Positions 1 through 12,599 of a stretch of 64,000 nucleotides of DNA are shown in pieces. Below the pieces are notes generated by a model. The model saw nothing but the letters and a program-made list of their open reading frames with translations, did not search any database and had not been told where the DNA came from. A program made the translations under genes and the position numbers. The stretch comes from Cylicocyclus nassatus (Eukaryota; Nematoda; Chromadorea; Rhabditida; Strongylidae). The stretch covers positions 23,216,653 to 23,280,652 of the forward strand of contig CATQJL010000001.1 of NCBI GenBank assembly GCA_958299035.1. The letters are read 5' to 3'. Position 1 is the stretch's first letter; every line of letters begins with the position of its first letter.

Positions 1-419
1 TGGAGCTAACCCCTCGCTCTCTCACAAACTAAAGTTGTCGCTGTATGGAGAAAGGACCAATTTAGAAAAATCACGCATGCTCAAAGCCGGTGAAAAGATT
101 ATGTTGTCTAATGAACCAAAGCTTATTGCTACATGACATTGCATTGTTACCATTTGATCTAACAGCGAGAAAAACTTTGTTTTCCGTTGACATTCTACGT
201 ATGCAGGATCCAAAATGCTTACATTTTCTTTAGGTTCCACAGTACACCTTCAACGCCACAATGACGTATAATAAAAACTCGGAATATTTCTTCCCGTTTG
301 GTAGTTTTGAGCGACGGTTACCAAGTGATCCTGCAGAGGTCATCATTACTGAGAAACAGGTGCATTTATTATTGCTCAAAACTCTTAAGATGAAGTGTAC
401 ATCGTGACTCTGACCCTAT
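1..419. other. unassigned AT-rich sequence
   Basis: No exon, RNA gene or transposon end recognised; short open frames only. Confidence 0.5.
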
Positions 420-510
420 TCCTTCTAACTTTGCAAAGTTTAACCGACAGGGCTGGGAATTGGCACTGGAGAGGGGAGCGGGTAGTTGGAAATGCTCATT
501 AGGAAAGCAA
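420..510. mobile_element. degenerate Helitron subrepeat remnant
   Basis: Contains TTTGCAAAGTTT...CAGGGCTGGGAATTGGCAC...GAGCGGG, recognisably the same unit (GGGGCTGGGAGTTGGCAC) that is repeated inside the complete Helitrons elsewhere in the window, but without ATCGAT tract or termini. Confidence 0.5.
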
Positions 511-636
511 AACGAAGATGGGGAGTTGGCTCGTAGAAATGAGCACGGGGAACGACTGTACAAAGATAGGAATGATGACCTTCAACACAGTATTTTGACA
601 AAGTTGGGCGGAGTCAGGTTTACCAGGTAGTATAAA

Positions 637-1646
637 TTATGTTGGTCCGAAAGTTCTTTCCGTTTTTCAACCTGTCATAAAAACAAGTGAAATGAGGGCA
701 GGCGAATGCTCTAAGCAGCGTCGGACGCACTTTTTCTTTCTCATTCCAACAATCATGTTTTGGGGCCATTTGCTTCGGTGGTTTCTGGGATAACTGCCGA
801 AAATTTAAGCCCTTGTTTTTTATCGTGTCCAACTTTGGCAATTTTTTAAAATCTTCATTTTAAACTTTTGGAAAAGCTTTGATAGCAGTTAGATAGCGCA
901 AACAAAATGCAATGCAATGCAATCTTCTTGCATCTCAGTTAGCTTTTTAGCATTTATAGAATAACTTTCCCAAAAGTCTTCAAGTTTGCGAAGTCGCAAA
1001 ATACACAAAAGCTTCCAGCGCTAACAAATTGTCGGAATTTGAAACTTGCAAAGATCGATTGTTGCAACACACCAACTACGCAAAGCATGAGAGTGGTTCC
1101 CGCCTGAAATATCAAATCTTGCATTTTACAGGTACAACATGAAGCGGGCTCAAAATCAGGAATTATGATAATTTTATCGCCGAAACTCCACGAATTGGGA
1201 AGGAAAAAGGCTTAACAGGAAGGGCAGAAAAAAACTGCATCGAACGACACCTTAGTTGCGCTCCGTTTGATGTTCTTTGAGTTTTGGGATGATCAAAAGT
1301 GGATTTTGCAAGCATCAGTAATATAATTTTGGAGATTTTGGGGCCAGCTACTGGGGTCAAAGAATTTCACTGCATTGCCCTTTGTTTACGCTATGCAACT
1401 GCTATCAAAACTTTTCCAAAAATTTGAAATGAAGATTTTGAGAAATTGCTAAAGTTGAGCATGGTGAAAACCATGGGTTTTGAAATTTCGCAAATATCTT
1501 AGAAACCACAGGAAAAAATGGTCCCAAAACATGACTGCTTGAAAGAGAAAGAAAACCTGCGTCACTGCTTAGAGCATTTGCCTGCCCTTATTCCACGTGT
1601 TTTTATGACAATTGAAAAAACGGAAAGAACTTTTGGACCGACCTAA
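637..1646. mobile_element. mariner-like MITE (TTAGGTTGGTCCGAAAG ends)
   Basis: Left end TTATGTTGGTCCGAAAG and right end CTTTTGGACCGACCTAA are inverted copies; the inside has no transposase. Internal wording (GGGGCAAGCA, AACCATGGGTTT) is shared with the element at 46175-47202, so both belong to one family. TA follows the right end. Confidence 0.8.
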
Positions 1647-1650
1647 TATA

Positions 1651-2530
1651 TTAGGTTGATTCATAATTAATGCACGCTTTCTATACTTCAACTTTCAACC
1701 GAGATAATTCTTTCTTGAGAAGACATATTCGCTAGCAATAAAATTTACTGTAACTACCAAACCAGTGGCTATAGAACAGATACCTTTGCGTGACTGTATC
1801 TATCACAAGAAAGATTTTCTGGCCTAAAGATTGCCTACAACTTTTTTCAGAAACCTTCACTTTGAGAGAGCATAACTTATGTTGAAATGAAGTAGGATAA
1901 AGCAGACTTCGCTTTTCGTGTAGTCAAGGGTCTCTTGAGCAGTAATGCCAAGTTTGGATTTAGCGGAAAATTTTCGAAAGAAAATATCGCGAAAAAGTAG
2001 AAAGTACTCACTTTTTTCTGGCATGTCGGCGGGTTCAAAAATCGGTCATTTTTGAAATTATTTCATTTATCTCCGCTGGAAAGTGAGAAAACCCTAGCGC
2101 TTTTCTACCATCAAATAAGCTAGGTCTACCCTTGCTGGATAGTGCAAAAGACCTGCAATCGCCTCTAGCTTCAAAGTTTTATATGGCACGGAAGAGCCGC
2201 AACGATCATTCAAGTTCGCAGTTGAATTTCTCGGCTCAGAATTCATGGAGAATTTTGTTCAAATAGCATCTTGTAGCACAAAGTTTTCTGATCCTTATGC
2301 ATATTTTCTGAAATTAATCCGGCCATTCCTAATGGATTTAGGTCAAAAAGTGAAAAGCAAAAATTTTGGGATTTAGTCTCTTTTGTTTGAAGGCTCAGAA
2401 CTTTGGAATGAACGGAGATTTAGAAAGCGATGGGATGCATAAGAAACTTTGAGGAAATTGATTACACATCAAATACCAGCTTCTGGAAGAAAAGGTGAGA
2501 AAAACGCGCATTAACTATGAATCAACCTAA
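1651..2530. mobile_element. mariner-like MITE (TTAGGTTGATTCATAAT ends)
   Basis: 880 bp, ends TTAGGTTGATTCATAATTAA and the matching inverted TGAATCAACCTAA, flanked by TA on both sides. It sits 4 bp (TATA) after the previous MITE. Same family as 53084-53998. No transposase frame. Confidence 0.85.
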
Positions 2531-3209
2531 TATGAAACTCAAAATGTGTATTGTGTTGTAATTACAGCAAATTTCTGACAAGGAGAAGGATACTTGGTAA
2601 ACGTGACCATCCGTATAATGACTTGTATATTGAAAAAAAATGCGCCTTTCTGTGGTGGTTCGAATACTGTCTTCAATATCTGCGAAACGATAACCGGATG
2701 GAGTTATGGCTATTTTTCCATGAGTAAATTGCGCTACTGCGAAGGGACAAAATCATCAACAAAAATCCCCACACTTTTAAAATGCTGAGTATAATCTAGA
2801 TAAGTATAATACAACAATATCCCTTTCAAGATTCTCTTCAATAGCTTTAAGCGGTAATCGAGAATAAACTTGGTGATTTCAACTATCCAAAAAAGCGCAA
2901 ATTTCTTACGAAAAAGGATTCATAGCTTTTATCAGAGGATCGTTGCAGATATCGATCAAAGATTCAAAATCAACCTTTCGAAGTGCATCTTACGGTATAC
3001 ATCGCAATCCAAATGGTCACTGTTACCGAGTATCCTTTCCTTGTGGGTGGGCTGATGAGGCTGAGTTCTCTCTCTTAAAAAAAGCCACAAAAAAGGTCAT
3101 AGGCTAATTTTTGCGGTGATCCGCCGAATCCTCCTTTCAATCTATTGATCTGTTCACTTACATCAAGCAAAATGAAGGGATACCAAATCATTTTTCCAAA
3201 TTAGGTATG
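2531..3209. other. unassigned sequence
   Basis: No recognised gene; two short open frames (2594-2788, 2870-3055) lack any family resemblance and conserved splice borders. Confidence 0.4.
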
Positions 3210-3914
3210 TTAGGTTGACCCGAAAGTTCGTTCGCACCATTTTCAAAAATTTATAATTTCCCGCTTTTCGACCAGTTTGCGTGATTTTATTTTTATCTAA
3301 AAGAACAATTCATTCTCTTCATAGCGGTATCTTAGTGAAATTCTAAATTCTACTGAGCGTACATTGATTACATAGATTTAAGCGGTAGAAGAAAATAACT
3401 CAAATTTGAGTTTTCTGTGTAGAGTCATAAAAATTTGGAACTTGCAGTAAAAATCGGAGCATTCGGGATTACAGGTTTCATTATCAGTTCTTTCTGCTTG
3501 TGCAAAGTATGTGCTGATTGAGCGTCTCTAAGAAAAGTTATGATTTTCGAGAAAAAGGCCAAAATAGGTCAAATTCGCCCGTTTGTATTGCTTGCTCGAA
3601 AATCATAACTTTTCATAGAGCTGCTCAATCAGCACTTTGTAAAGTTGAAGAGAACTGGAAATAGAACCTATAAGACCAACTTTCGCGCAAGTTTCAGACT
3701 TTTTATGGCCCTACACAGAAAACTCAAAATTTGAGGATTATTTTATTACCGCTTATATCCATGTAGTTTACGCTCAGTAGAATGCCACCAAAATACCGTT
3801 ATGAAGAGAATGAATTGCTCTTCCAGATGAAAATGTAGACACGAAACCCGGTTTAGAAGGGTAAAAGTTATGAATTTTTGAAAATGGTGCTGACGAACTT
3901 TTGGACCAACCTAA
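3210..3914. mobile_element. mariner-like foldback MITE (TTAGGTTGACCCGAAAG ends)
   Basis: 705 bp with ends TTAGGTTGACCCGAAAGTTC and inverted GAACTTTTGGACCAACCTAA. The inverted similarity runs far inward (for example GTGTAGAGTCATAAAAA against TTTTTATGGCCCTACAC), so nearly the whole element is a foldback. Confidence 0.85.
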
Positions 3915-5184
3915 TAGTACAAAACCAGTCACGGGCTCGCACTGATCACACTATCTGCATGCCTTACTCATTCCCGCAATAACACTAAAACTCATTGTGC
4001 TATGCAACCTATCAAGAATGATTAGTGAAGAACTACTCATTTTTAAAGCTTTTTCATGTGAGATCGGTAATTTTGCTCGGACGAAACTTCCACCAAAAGA
4101 GCAAATGCAAATTTAAATCAGTTTTTGGACTTTTCTTGGCTTGATAGTCACCTTGAGAACGATAATCACCGTGAGCTACATCTCTGTGCAAAAACTCTTC
4201 ACAAATGATCAGGTGAAATTTTGGCAAATTGGATATTTACACAGTCAATTCTTTTTGGCGCCGTTTCCATAGCTTACGGTTTGCACATTTACTTATCAAG
4301 TATATCCAAGACTTTGCAAAAAGTGGTGCTACAAGCTCAATTTTGCTGGTCAGAAACTAATTGGATCCATTTGATGCCGAATTTTTGAGAAATCCACTCA
4401 ACGGATTCGCTCCGCTTTTGCATGGTGTACTTGGAGTACTTTCATGCTGCTAGCATGCGCCATGCAAATTTTAGGCTTGGGACGTTGGCTGGAACTTGTT
4501 CTACGAAATTTTGTAACGGACAGACAGACCCATGCAAAAAGACGTAAATAACCTAGCCCGTTATTATAAGTTATTATAACGGTTTTAAATTTTATGTTTC
4601 TGCAAGCAAAGCCAATTAAAAGAATTGTACCGTAGGGAGATTGCGTCAACGTCTAGAAAAAGATGTATGGAAAACCCTGAAGGGGAATTGAAAAATGAAA
4701 GTCACTATATGCATAGTTCTTAAAGCTTGAATTGAAATTAAAATGAAGAGTTGGCTTCAACTTACAAGGAAATCTACCTAACTTAGTTCGGCCTTCTGAC
4801 AAGGACACATATATTCTAAATCGGCTCCAAACGCTAATTCCAAATATGTTATTCTTAGCTGCCGCGCACCATTCCGAAGCAAGTTATGGGCTCTTTCCTG
4901 TGCAAAACTGGCGTATTCATTGACTCACTGGCATCACAGATCATTATCTAAGTGCCAATACATGTCTTGAGAGCTTCTTTTTTGTGAGAAAAGATTGCCT
5001 CTGTGTTATTTCGATTTTCAGCACCTTTTTCTTGCAGATGTTTATCTACAGGCAGTCTTACCTCGTTCAGTAGTGGCATTTTAGCGCAGGAAAAAGCCTA
5101 TAACTCGCTTCGAAATGGTGCGGGAAGCTATAAATAGCACATTCGGAATCAGCGTTCAAAACTGATTCAGAATATATATATGTC
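3915..5184. other. unassigned sequence
   Basis: About 1.3 kb without a supported gene or transposon boundary. Confidence 0.4.
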
Positions 5185-5750
5185 TCTTGCCAAAACACCG
5201 AGCTAAGTAAGGTACTTTTCCTAAGTAGATTTACAGCATAGAGCAAACTATTAATCTCTCTTCATTACTGCACGATTACATTAGGAACCCACAGCGTATG
5301 GCACCATAGCGAAAAGGCCGTTTGAAAAATTTCAAAAAAAAAGAAGAATTGTGTAACGAGTTTTTCATGCATGCAAATGGCTTTACCAAATTCTTGGCTA
5401 ACCTTACATCAGAAATCTTTTGTCACGGTATAACTGGTATAAGTTATGAGAAAAGCGTTTCCGTGAATCGCGCGCTGCAATTTAAAATTAACGACTACGA
5501 TTACTGTAGGAGCTTAACGATTACGACTACTGTAGGAGCTTTCAGCTCCTTCAGTCCTCTATTAGAAATAAGATAAGACTTTCGAAGACGCAGAATCTTC
5601 CTCAAAGTCCCCACAGTAATCTTACAGTAATAAAGAGAAAACGGTAATTCGCTCTTTATTGTAAATCTAAGTCAAAGCCAGCTCTACGAAACAGCACCTA
5701 GAGCTTGTCGAAAAACTTTATGACAAAGGCACATTTTTTGAGACACCCTG
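5185..5750. mobile_element. CAGGGTGTCC-family MITE, left end worn
   Basis: Right arm (GTAATTCGCTCTTTATTG ... GAGACACCCTG, ending 5750) and a diverged left arm from about 5185 (TTTACAGCATAGAGC) are inverted copies of the arms of the same family at 38106-38792 and 50044-50701. Confidence 0.65.
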
Positions 5751-5751
5751 T

Positions 5752-6236
5752 AGTGACATACCCAGGAATTCCGTTGGGGGGAGGGGTTGAAACGTCCGAG
5801 TTATCGTCCATTCCCCACAGTATAGCGGGCGGAGAATGCCGACTTTTGCCAGCGTATTCGCGTGGCAGTTTTTGTAGCGAGACAGTACAAAAACCTATGC
5901 TTCAAAATGGAAGTTTAGCAAATTTTACAACGTGTTTGAATGTCTGCAGGGCCACGCCCACTATACGCAAGGAAATCGCCCATATAGAGATGTGCCAATG
6001 ATTTGTTTATACTTGAATATAATTAAAACAATTTTTAAAATTAAAAAGCCCTGTAAAAAATTTTTTTCGGGGCGTGGCTGACGCTACGCTCTCTTTTTTT
6101 GAATTTCAGGAGTCACGGGTTCGAAAAAATCTAAAGAAGCACCCCAATTTTTTTCGGAGTGCGTGGCTAACGTTACGCACCTAAGTTTGAAAAATTTTTT
6201 TGCCCCCCTCAGTCCGAAATCTTGGGACCGCCACTG
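5752..6236. mobile_element. hAT-like MITE (AGTGACATACCCAGGA / CCGCCACTG ends)
   Basis: Ends AGTGACATACCCAGGAATT and inverted AATCTTGGGACCGCCACTG. Inside are GC-rich palindromes of GGCGTGGCTGACGC type and poly-G/poly-C near each end, as in the related copies at 9811, 17433, 34134 and 58268. It abuts the preceding MITE; no clear 8-bp duplication. Confidence 0.65.
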
Positions 6237-6485
6237 ATGTATATATCCCGGGTGCCACGAAAAATGTTAACACTGTTTGATCGTCAATAACTCCCTTTTT
6301 TCATGTCTTTCGCCAAGCTTGAGATACCATTATGTAGAGCGAGGCTCAACAAAGATTTACAGTATGGAGCGAATCATCAATTGCTCTCCGTTACTATAGG
6401 ATTACAATAGGAAATTCGACAAGATTTTAGGCCGTTGGAGGCCATATTCTGCCTTGGAAGAAAACCCAGACAAAAAAATCTTTTA

Positions 6486-7364
6486 TTAGGTTGTCCCGAA
6501 ATTTTGTCGGTTTTTTCAAACGATTGTAAAACCACGTACAATAAAGATCTGAGTGAGTTTCAACATGCATTCGATGCAGCTTTTCTTTCTCTTTCTTACG
6601 GATACATTTTCATACCACAATCTTGTGTGCTTTTTTTTGATAATTGCCAAAATTCTCCACCTGTCAATTTTACCTGCTCAAAGTTAGGCTAATTTTTAAG
6701 AGATTCATTACAAAGTCTCGAAATGCATTAAGTATGGATCAAATAGAGCAACTCTCGGACTACAAGCTGGTACTTTTAATTCCTTCTAATCTGCTCATTT
6801 TAGCATTAAAAATACTTCTCCGGAGGTCTCGATTATTGGCAAAGTCATGAAACACGCAACTGCATAAAACACACGAAAACTTTTGAAGTTCCTGCGTACT
6901 GAAACTTAATTCTCAACATCATTTATGCAACATAACAACTTTGATTCGCTTCGAAAAAGCAGTTTTTTTTTTGGAATTTTTGGTACTTTTACGTGTTAAA
7001 CTTATTCAAAAAGCCGCGGTTCCCAACAAATGAATAATTATAACGGACTTGGTAAGCGCGGTTCATGTGATCTAAAATGGATACCATGTAGCCAAAGGTT
7101 TGCTCTACATAACAGTTACCAACGCCCTTTGAAGACATCAGAATAAACAAATCTGAAATTTAAGAAAGATTTGGCGTTACTGCTGAGCTGCTCAAAAAGC
7201 CATGACGGTAACATTGCAAAGGCAAGGTAGATCAAAAAGCAAATGTAACTGTAAGAAAGAAGATAAAAATCTGAACCAAATGGTGCTTAAGCGTCAATGA
7301 GTTGGTTTTCTGTGGATTCTAGTGAGCGATGAAAGAAACCGACAAAACTTTCGGGACAACTTAA
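6486..7364. mobile_element. mariner-like MITE (TTAGGTTGTCCCGAAA ends)
   Basis: 879 bp, TTAGGTTGTCCCGAAATTTT left and inverted AAACTTTCGGGACAACTTAA right, TA on both sides. Short open frames inside show no transposase motif. Confidence 0.85.
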
Positions 7365-7569
7365 TACTATGGTCATGGAATCAGCTGATTTTGAATTTTG
7401 AAACTTCCATTTTACTGTGGTGCTTCTTTTTGAAGTTATCTTAGGTAAACCGTAATAACTGAATTCCAAGTAATTGCCAGAAATGTGATTACGCCGTCAA
7501 AAAGCTAAAAACACTCGTAAAAAGTTGTGTAGTGGAATCAGCGTGCAAGAGAACCTCAGTGACTCCTGC

Positions 7570-9560
7570 CAGGGCCCGGCGGGGGTGGCGCTTTCACAAG
7601 CTGGATATCGTTTTTGACCCGAAAAAGCAAAAGGGAAGTCGTATTTTGGCACATATCATTCTTTATTCATCATTCCTTGTTGATGCTACTGTCCTATGAA
7701 CTTAGATTCCAGCAATGTGAAGATTCTGTGCTCCGATCGCTAGCCTGCCCGCAGGCGGGAATTCAAATCGCAATTCTTGTAAGAGGAAAGTAACAAAATA
7801 GGCTCGTTTTCAATGCACAAGTAACGATATGGCACCAAATTTGCTGTGTAGTTGGAGGACCATGAGCACAAAAAAAGTATGAAGAATTATGAGAAACTTA
7901 TGTGAATATGAAAAATAGTAAGTGTTTTTCGAAATTAGGTGGCTCCCGCGCCACCTGGGAGCCACCTGGGGTGGCTCCCTGCTTGCCTTCACATAATTTC
8001 CCGGATTTCTTTACATAAATGTGGACTAGGTCGAGAGTATTACTATATGTTCAAATCCGCTTCCAAAACCACCAAGGCACCGCTTCGATACAGCCCCAAA
8101 TAGGGTTCACAGCGCTATGATCGGCCTCGGAAAGCGCGCTCCAATCGCAATCGGTTATTGTAAATTGTAAAGTTTCGCAGCTGATCAATAAATGAGTAGT
8201 ATCTTCTTATATATAAAGCTGAATGTCTGTTTGTCTGTATGTCTGTCTGTCTGTATGTATGTGTGTACGTATGTTCCGAATAGAAAATTCCATTTCTGAA
8301 CCGATCCGGACCAAACTTGGCACGCATACACTTCGGGCCCCGGCGGGTGTCATAGGCTACTTTTCGTCATCGATCGATATCGATTTTATCGATTTTTATC
8401 GATTTTTTTGCTGAGTTCACCTACGGGGCTGGGAGTTGGCACAGGGGGGTAATCGAGCATGGGGATTCCGAATACAATATTGGTTTTCAGGATTATCGAT
8501 TACTTTTATCGATTTTATCGATTTTTTTGCAAAGTTTGAGCTACGGGGCTGGGAGTTCGCACAGGGGGGTAATCGAGCATGGGGATTCCGAATACAATAT
8601 TGGTTTTCAGGATTATCGATTACTTTTATCGATTTTATCGATTTTTTGCAAAGTTTGAGCTAGGGGGCTGAGAGTTGGCACAGGGGGGTAATCGAGCATG
8701 CTGATCATCCCCGAGGGGGGTGATCAGCATGCTCGATTACACCCCTGTGCCAAATTCCAGTCCCCTAGCTCAAATTTTCAAAAAATCGATAAAATCGATA
8801 AAAGTAATGGACGATCTTGAAAACTAATATTGTATTCGTAATCTGCATGCTCGATTACCCCCCTGTGCAAACTCTCAGCCCCGCAGGTCAAACTTTACAA
8901 AAAAAATCGATAAAATCGATAAAAGTAATGGACGATCCTGAAAACTAATATTGTGTTCGTAATCAGCATGCTCGATTACCCCCTGTGCAAAATCCCAGCC
9001 TCGCATGTCAAAATTTACAAAAAATCGATAAAATCAATAAAAGTAATCGATAATTCTGAAAACTAATATTGTATTCGGAATCCCCATGCTCACTTCCCCC
9101 CCTGTGCCAACTCCTAGCCCTGTAGGTGAACTCTGCAAAAAAATCGATAAAAATCGGTAAAATCGACATCGATCGATAACGAAAAGTGGACTGTGACACC
9201 CGCCGGGGCCCGAAGTGTATGTGTGCCAAGTTTGGTCCGGATACGGCGGAGCCGGGTAAGCCAGCTAGTAGATATATAAACGTCAAAGTTTGTGCAAATC
9301 TTGACCCTATGTTTTTTTATAGATTCTTTTGCGGATGAACCCATTGAGCTGAAACCTTGATGACCCGGGCTGGACCAGGAAAGCCAGGTAGTACTACTAT
9401 AATAAGCGCTGAGGCCGCCCACCTTATTATTTGTGTATATCTGTTTGTCAGGGACTTACGGGGGTCAAAAATAGGGTCAAAGGGGAAGTCGTAAGAAATT
9501 TTGGCTTCAAAGGGGATATCGTTTTCAAAATTCTGAAATCCCACCTCCTGCCGGGCTCTG
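7570..9560. mobile_element. hAT-like element with 8-bp duplication ACTCCTGC, hosting a Helitron
   Basis: Perfect 8-bp direct repeats ACTCCTGC at 7562-7569 and 9561-9568 flank ends CAGGGCCCGGCGGGGGTGG and inverted CCTCCTGCCGGGCTCTG. Eight-base duplications are typical of hAT transposons. Without the Helitron at 8202-9268 it is about 0.92 kb. Shares GCTGGATATCGTTTT and GGGAAGTCGT with 36739-37017. Confidence 0.82.
8202..9268 (+). mobile_element. palindromic non-autonomous Helitron H1
   Basis: 5' end A|TCTTCTTATATATAAAGC (an extra TCT compared with other copies), then a GTCT/GTAT microsatellite; 3' end GGCGGAGCCGGGTAAGCCAG-CTAG|T. Inside, ~120-bp units (GGGGCTGGGAGTTGGCAC ... ATCGATTTTATCGAT) run in one direction to a centre near 8700-8725 (GCTGATCA...TGATCAGC) and then in reverse. 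No Rep/helicase coding. Open frames through it are by-products of the unit length being a multiple of three. Confidence 0.88.
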
Positions 9561-9810
9561 ACTCCTGCACGAGTGTGCTCAGGGTTTTTGAAAAAATTTT
9601 GACAAATGGAATATTCCACCATTTTTCCATATGCAGGAAGTTCTTACCGTAATCCTACAGTAACGAAGAGTGGTTGGCGATTCGCTCCATATCATAAATC
9701 TAAGCTGAACCTCGCTCTACAGAATGGCCTCAAGCTCGACGAAAACATGAAAGCAAGGGAGTTATTAACGCAAACAGTGTTAATATTTTTTGAGCACCCT
9801 GTATACATAT

Positions 9811-11128
9811 CAGTGGCGATAAGGATTTCCGTTCGGGGGAGAAGATAAAATTTTTTTGATTGAAGGCGCATAGGGTTAACTACACACTCCGAGAAATTTT
9901 TTGGGACGCTTCCCAAAACTTTTGCGGGTTTCTAATCCCGAAATTTTGAAAAAAGAGGGCGTGGGTGCGGCCATGCTCCCGAAAGATTTTTTACAAGACT
10001 TATATTTTTGGAAAATATTAGGTCGGTCCAAAGTTTCGCACTGTTTTTCAGAGCCATGCTAAACCGCATAGAGTGAAGATAGACAAACGCTCAAACAAAG
10101 TTCTATGCAAATTTTTTCCTCTTTCTAACAACTACGTTCCTGTTCAAATCCTGATACCCGCTCAAATAATCGTCAGAATCTCTGGATTTTTACCTATTTT
10201 AAATTTGGCTAAATTTTTTTAAAATTTTCATCTGCAACTTTTGAACAACTTTTCAAAGCAGTTGGATAGAATAAAGAAAATGCAATACAATGCATTATTT
10301 TGGCCTTTTCAGCTAGCACTTCAATATTTTTAAATGATTTTTTCAAAAGACTTAATTTTGCAAAGTCGTGATATACACAACCGCTTCAAACATTGATGAA
10401 TCTTCGGAATTTGATGCTTGCAAAAACAGCTCATGACTTATCGCTGATTTTGGCAAGCAACGGATCGTTTAGCGGTTTGAAATAATGGGTTCGAATTCTC
10501 TGGATACAGCCTGGGACGTGTCTAGAAAAAAGAATTGTAATTGTTTTATCCTCAACTGCTGCACAGTACAGGAAGAAAAGAAGTCTATCAGAAAGAGGAG
10601 AAAAAGCTGTATTGAATGACACCCTGGTTGCTAGTCGTTTATTGTTCTGTGAAAATTGCGATGCCCAAATATGGAAATTTATAGCATCGGAAAAATATTC
10701 TCTAAAATTTTAAGAAGCTAGTTAGAGACACCGAAAAAATATATTGTATTGCATTTCGTTTATTCTACCCAACTGTTATAGAAGTTAGTTTAGAAGTTTA
10801 AAATGGAAATTTCAAAAAATAGGCAAGCCAAAATGGGTAAAAAAATATGGGTTGAAGATTTTAGAAAGTTTGAGAAGTATCAAAGAAAATACAAAACATA
10901 AACGTTGAAAAAGGGAATTTTTCTGCATCGAACACTGTCCAAAGGGTTTGTCTATCTTCATTTTAAGTGGTTTGAGCGTGAGTGAAAAACGTCACGAAGT
11001 TTCGAACCGACCTGTTATAAAATTTTGATGTATAAGCAAGTCACTTCTACATTTTTAAACCCCATGTAAGTCACATTCAAAGAATTTTCGACCCATTTTT
11101 GGTGGAAGGGGGGGGGAGCCCCCTATTT
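9811..11128. mobile_element. hAT-like MITE relative interrupted by a mariner MITE
   Basis: Starts CAGTGGCGATAAGGATTTCCG; after the insertion at 10018-11015 it resumes with ATAAGCAAGTCACTT and CGACCCATTTTTGG, which match the intact relative at 34134-34432 in the same order. The right terminus is not clear. Confidence 0.65.
10018..11015. mobile_element. mariner-like MITE (TTAGGTCGGTCCAAAG ends)
   Basis: Ends TTAGGTCGGTCCAAAGTTTCG and inverted CGAAGTTTCGAACCGACCTG; about 1 kb; inner arms also inverted (GATAGAATAAAGAAAATGCA against TGCATTTCGTTTATTC-type sequence). No transposase. Confidence 0.8.
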
Positions 11129-11289
11129 TTCTACGTGGATCTACGAGGCTTAAATTAGTGTAAATGTGCCTAGGGCTAGTTTTCGCGGCGAGTACCGGAT
11201 GCTTCTATCGATTTATTAAGTAGTTGTGTAAGGGAATCAGAGTGTGCGAAAACCTTAGTATGCGATTTTTCAGATTTTTTAAAAAAAAG

Positions 11290-11501
11290 TTTCGTCAGAT
11301 GGCGTATTTCACAATGGTCCCATATGCTGGAAGTTCTTACCGCAATCCTACAGTAACAAGGAGCTATCGGTGATTCGATCGATACTGTAAATCTAAGTTG
11401 AAGCCTCCTCTACAGAATGGTACTTAACTGGCAAAAAAAGACTCAATGGGAAGAGAGATATTGACGATTGAAAAGTGTGTACTTACTTTTGGGACACCCT
11501 G
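11290..11501. mobile_element. CAGGGTGTCC-family MITE, right arm only
   Basis: GGAAGTTCTTACCGCAATCC ... GGGACACCCTG matches the right arm of this family; no left arm is seen upstream. Confidence 0.65.
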
Positions 11502-12599
11502 TATTACAATTATCGACAAGAAAATAATGATTTTGGAAAAAGCTTTGTTGTAAAAGCGAAAATGCAGAAGGATCTCTGAGGAATATAGTGGCGATGTTAG
11601 AGAAAAAATTTAAGTTACACTCACTTTTATGACTGCTTGGTGTAGCAAAATGCCCTAAAGTTGAGCAGGTATTGTCGAACGTTCATGAAGTGATGGAAGC
11701 GTTGGAGATGGAATTAAGATTCACCGTTTCTGGCAAACCTGAAGCCGTACAAAACCTAAATTAAGCATATCAAAAATAAGTTAATGGCAGGAAGTATCGA
11801 GATATCGACACTTTGAAGTCAGTGAAAAAGAAGTAAATAAAGTCAAATTGAGCTAAGGCGCTTTTAGGAAATTAAACAAGTCAAATGCATCAAAGAACCT
11901 CTGTCAATAACTGAGTGCAGAATCTCAGAATTCGCTTTTGCACCATATGGTAATCTAACATGATGAACACAAATATCATAATCACATGTCAGAGATGATG
12001 ATATCCCATGACCTTGCGAAAAAAACCTTTTCATGCGAAACGGGTCTCATTTTTGTGACCTGCATATCTTTTGTGATTTTTTTGTGTCAGAATAACCTCT
12101 ATGGGCCAGTTTTCAGCAAAATCTGATGTCTAAAAATTTTCCCATCAAAGTAAACATACCTTAACCTTTACATAACTCAGACAATTGCATCGGGAAGTTC
12201 GCGGGTGCATGCTCGGCCACCAATCATCCATGCCGCGGGCTGCCTGGTATAAACCGATCATTGGACCCGATAAGCGACCGCGGCGCATCCTGTAAGCGCC
12301 CGGTTGACCCGACTAGCATGCTTGTGAGGCCTAGGAAGAGTGCAAAAATTTTGGCCTGTCTTTCATGACAACGACTGAGTACAAATTGAGCAACTTGTTA
12401 GCTCATCTGTCGACATCATCTACTGTCGTCGATGGCACTCAACCGATTGCTGAAGTTTGTTTCGTGAGCATATAAACTCAATTGTCGCACAGCCCAACCG
12501 AGAAGCGATTAGCAGCCCCACAGACACTAGCCCCATCGCTGCGGCGTACCTCACGCGGGTTCTGCCTTAAGCTATAGCGTTTAAGAAGTGCGGCCTTTG
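11502..12599. other. unassigned sequence
   Basis: No supported gene; becomes GC-rich after about 12190. Confidence 0.4.

Larger units (their letters stand above)
6248..9801. mobile_element. CAGGGTGTCC-family MITE split by three nested insertions
   Basis: Left arm 6248-6420 and right arm 9630-9801 are inverted copies (ACACTGTTTG...AATAACTCCC, TAGAGCGAGG, ATGGAGCGAATC). Between them lie a mariner MITE (6486-7364) and an hAT-like element (7570-9560) that itself holds a Helitron. Confidence 0.8.

Noticed and set aside
8223..8663. Open frames with 40-residue repeats in the Helitrons (also 42755-43189, 54612-54959, 59400-59715)
   Set aside because: Present on both strands and caused by ~120-bp units divisible by three; no domain.
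8414..9180. CRISPR-like array of ~120-bp repeats
   Set aside because: Repeats abut without unique spacers and are inverted around a centre; they belong to a Helitron in a eukaryotic genome.
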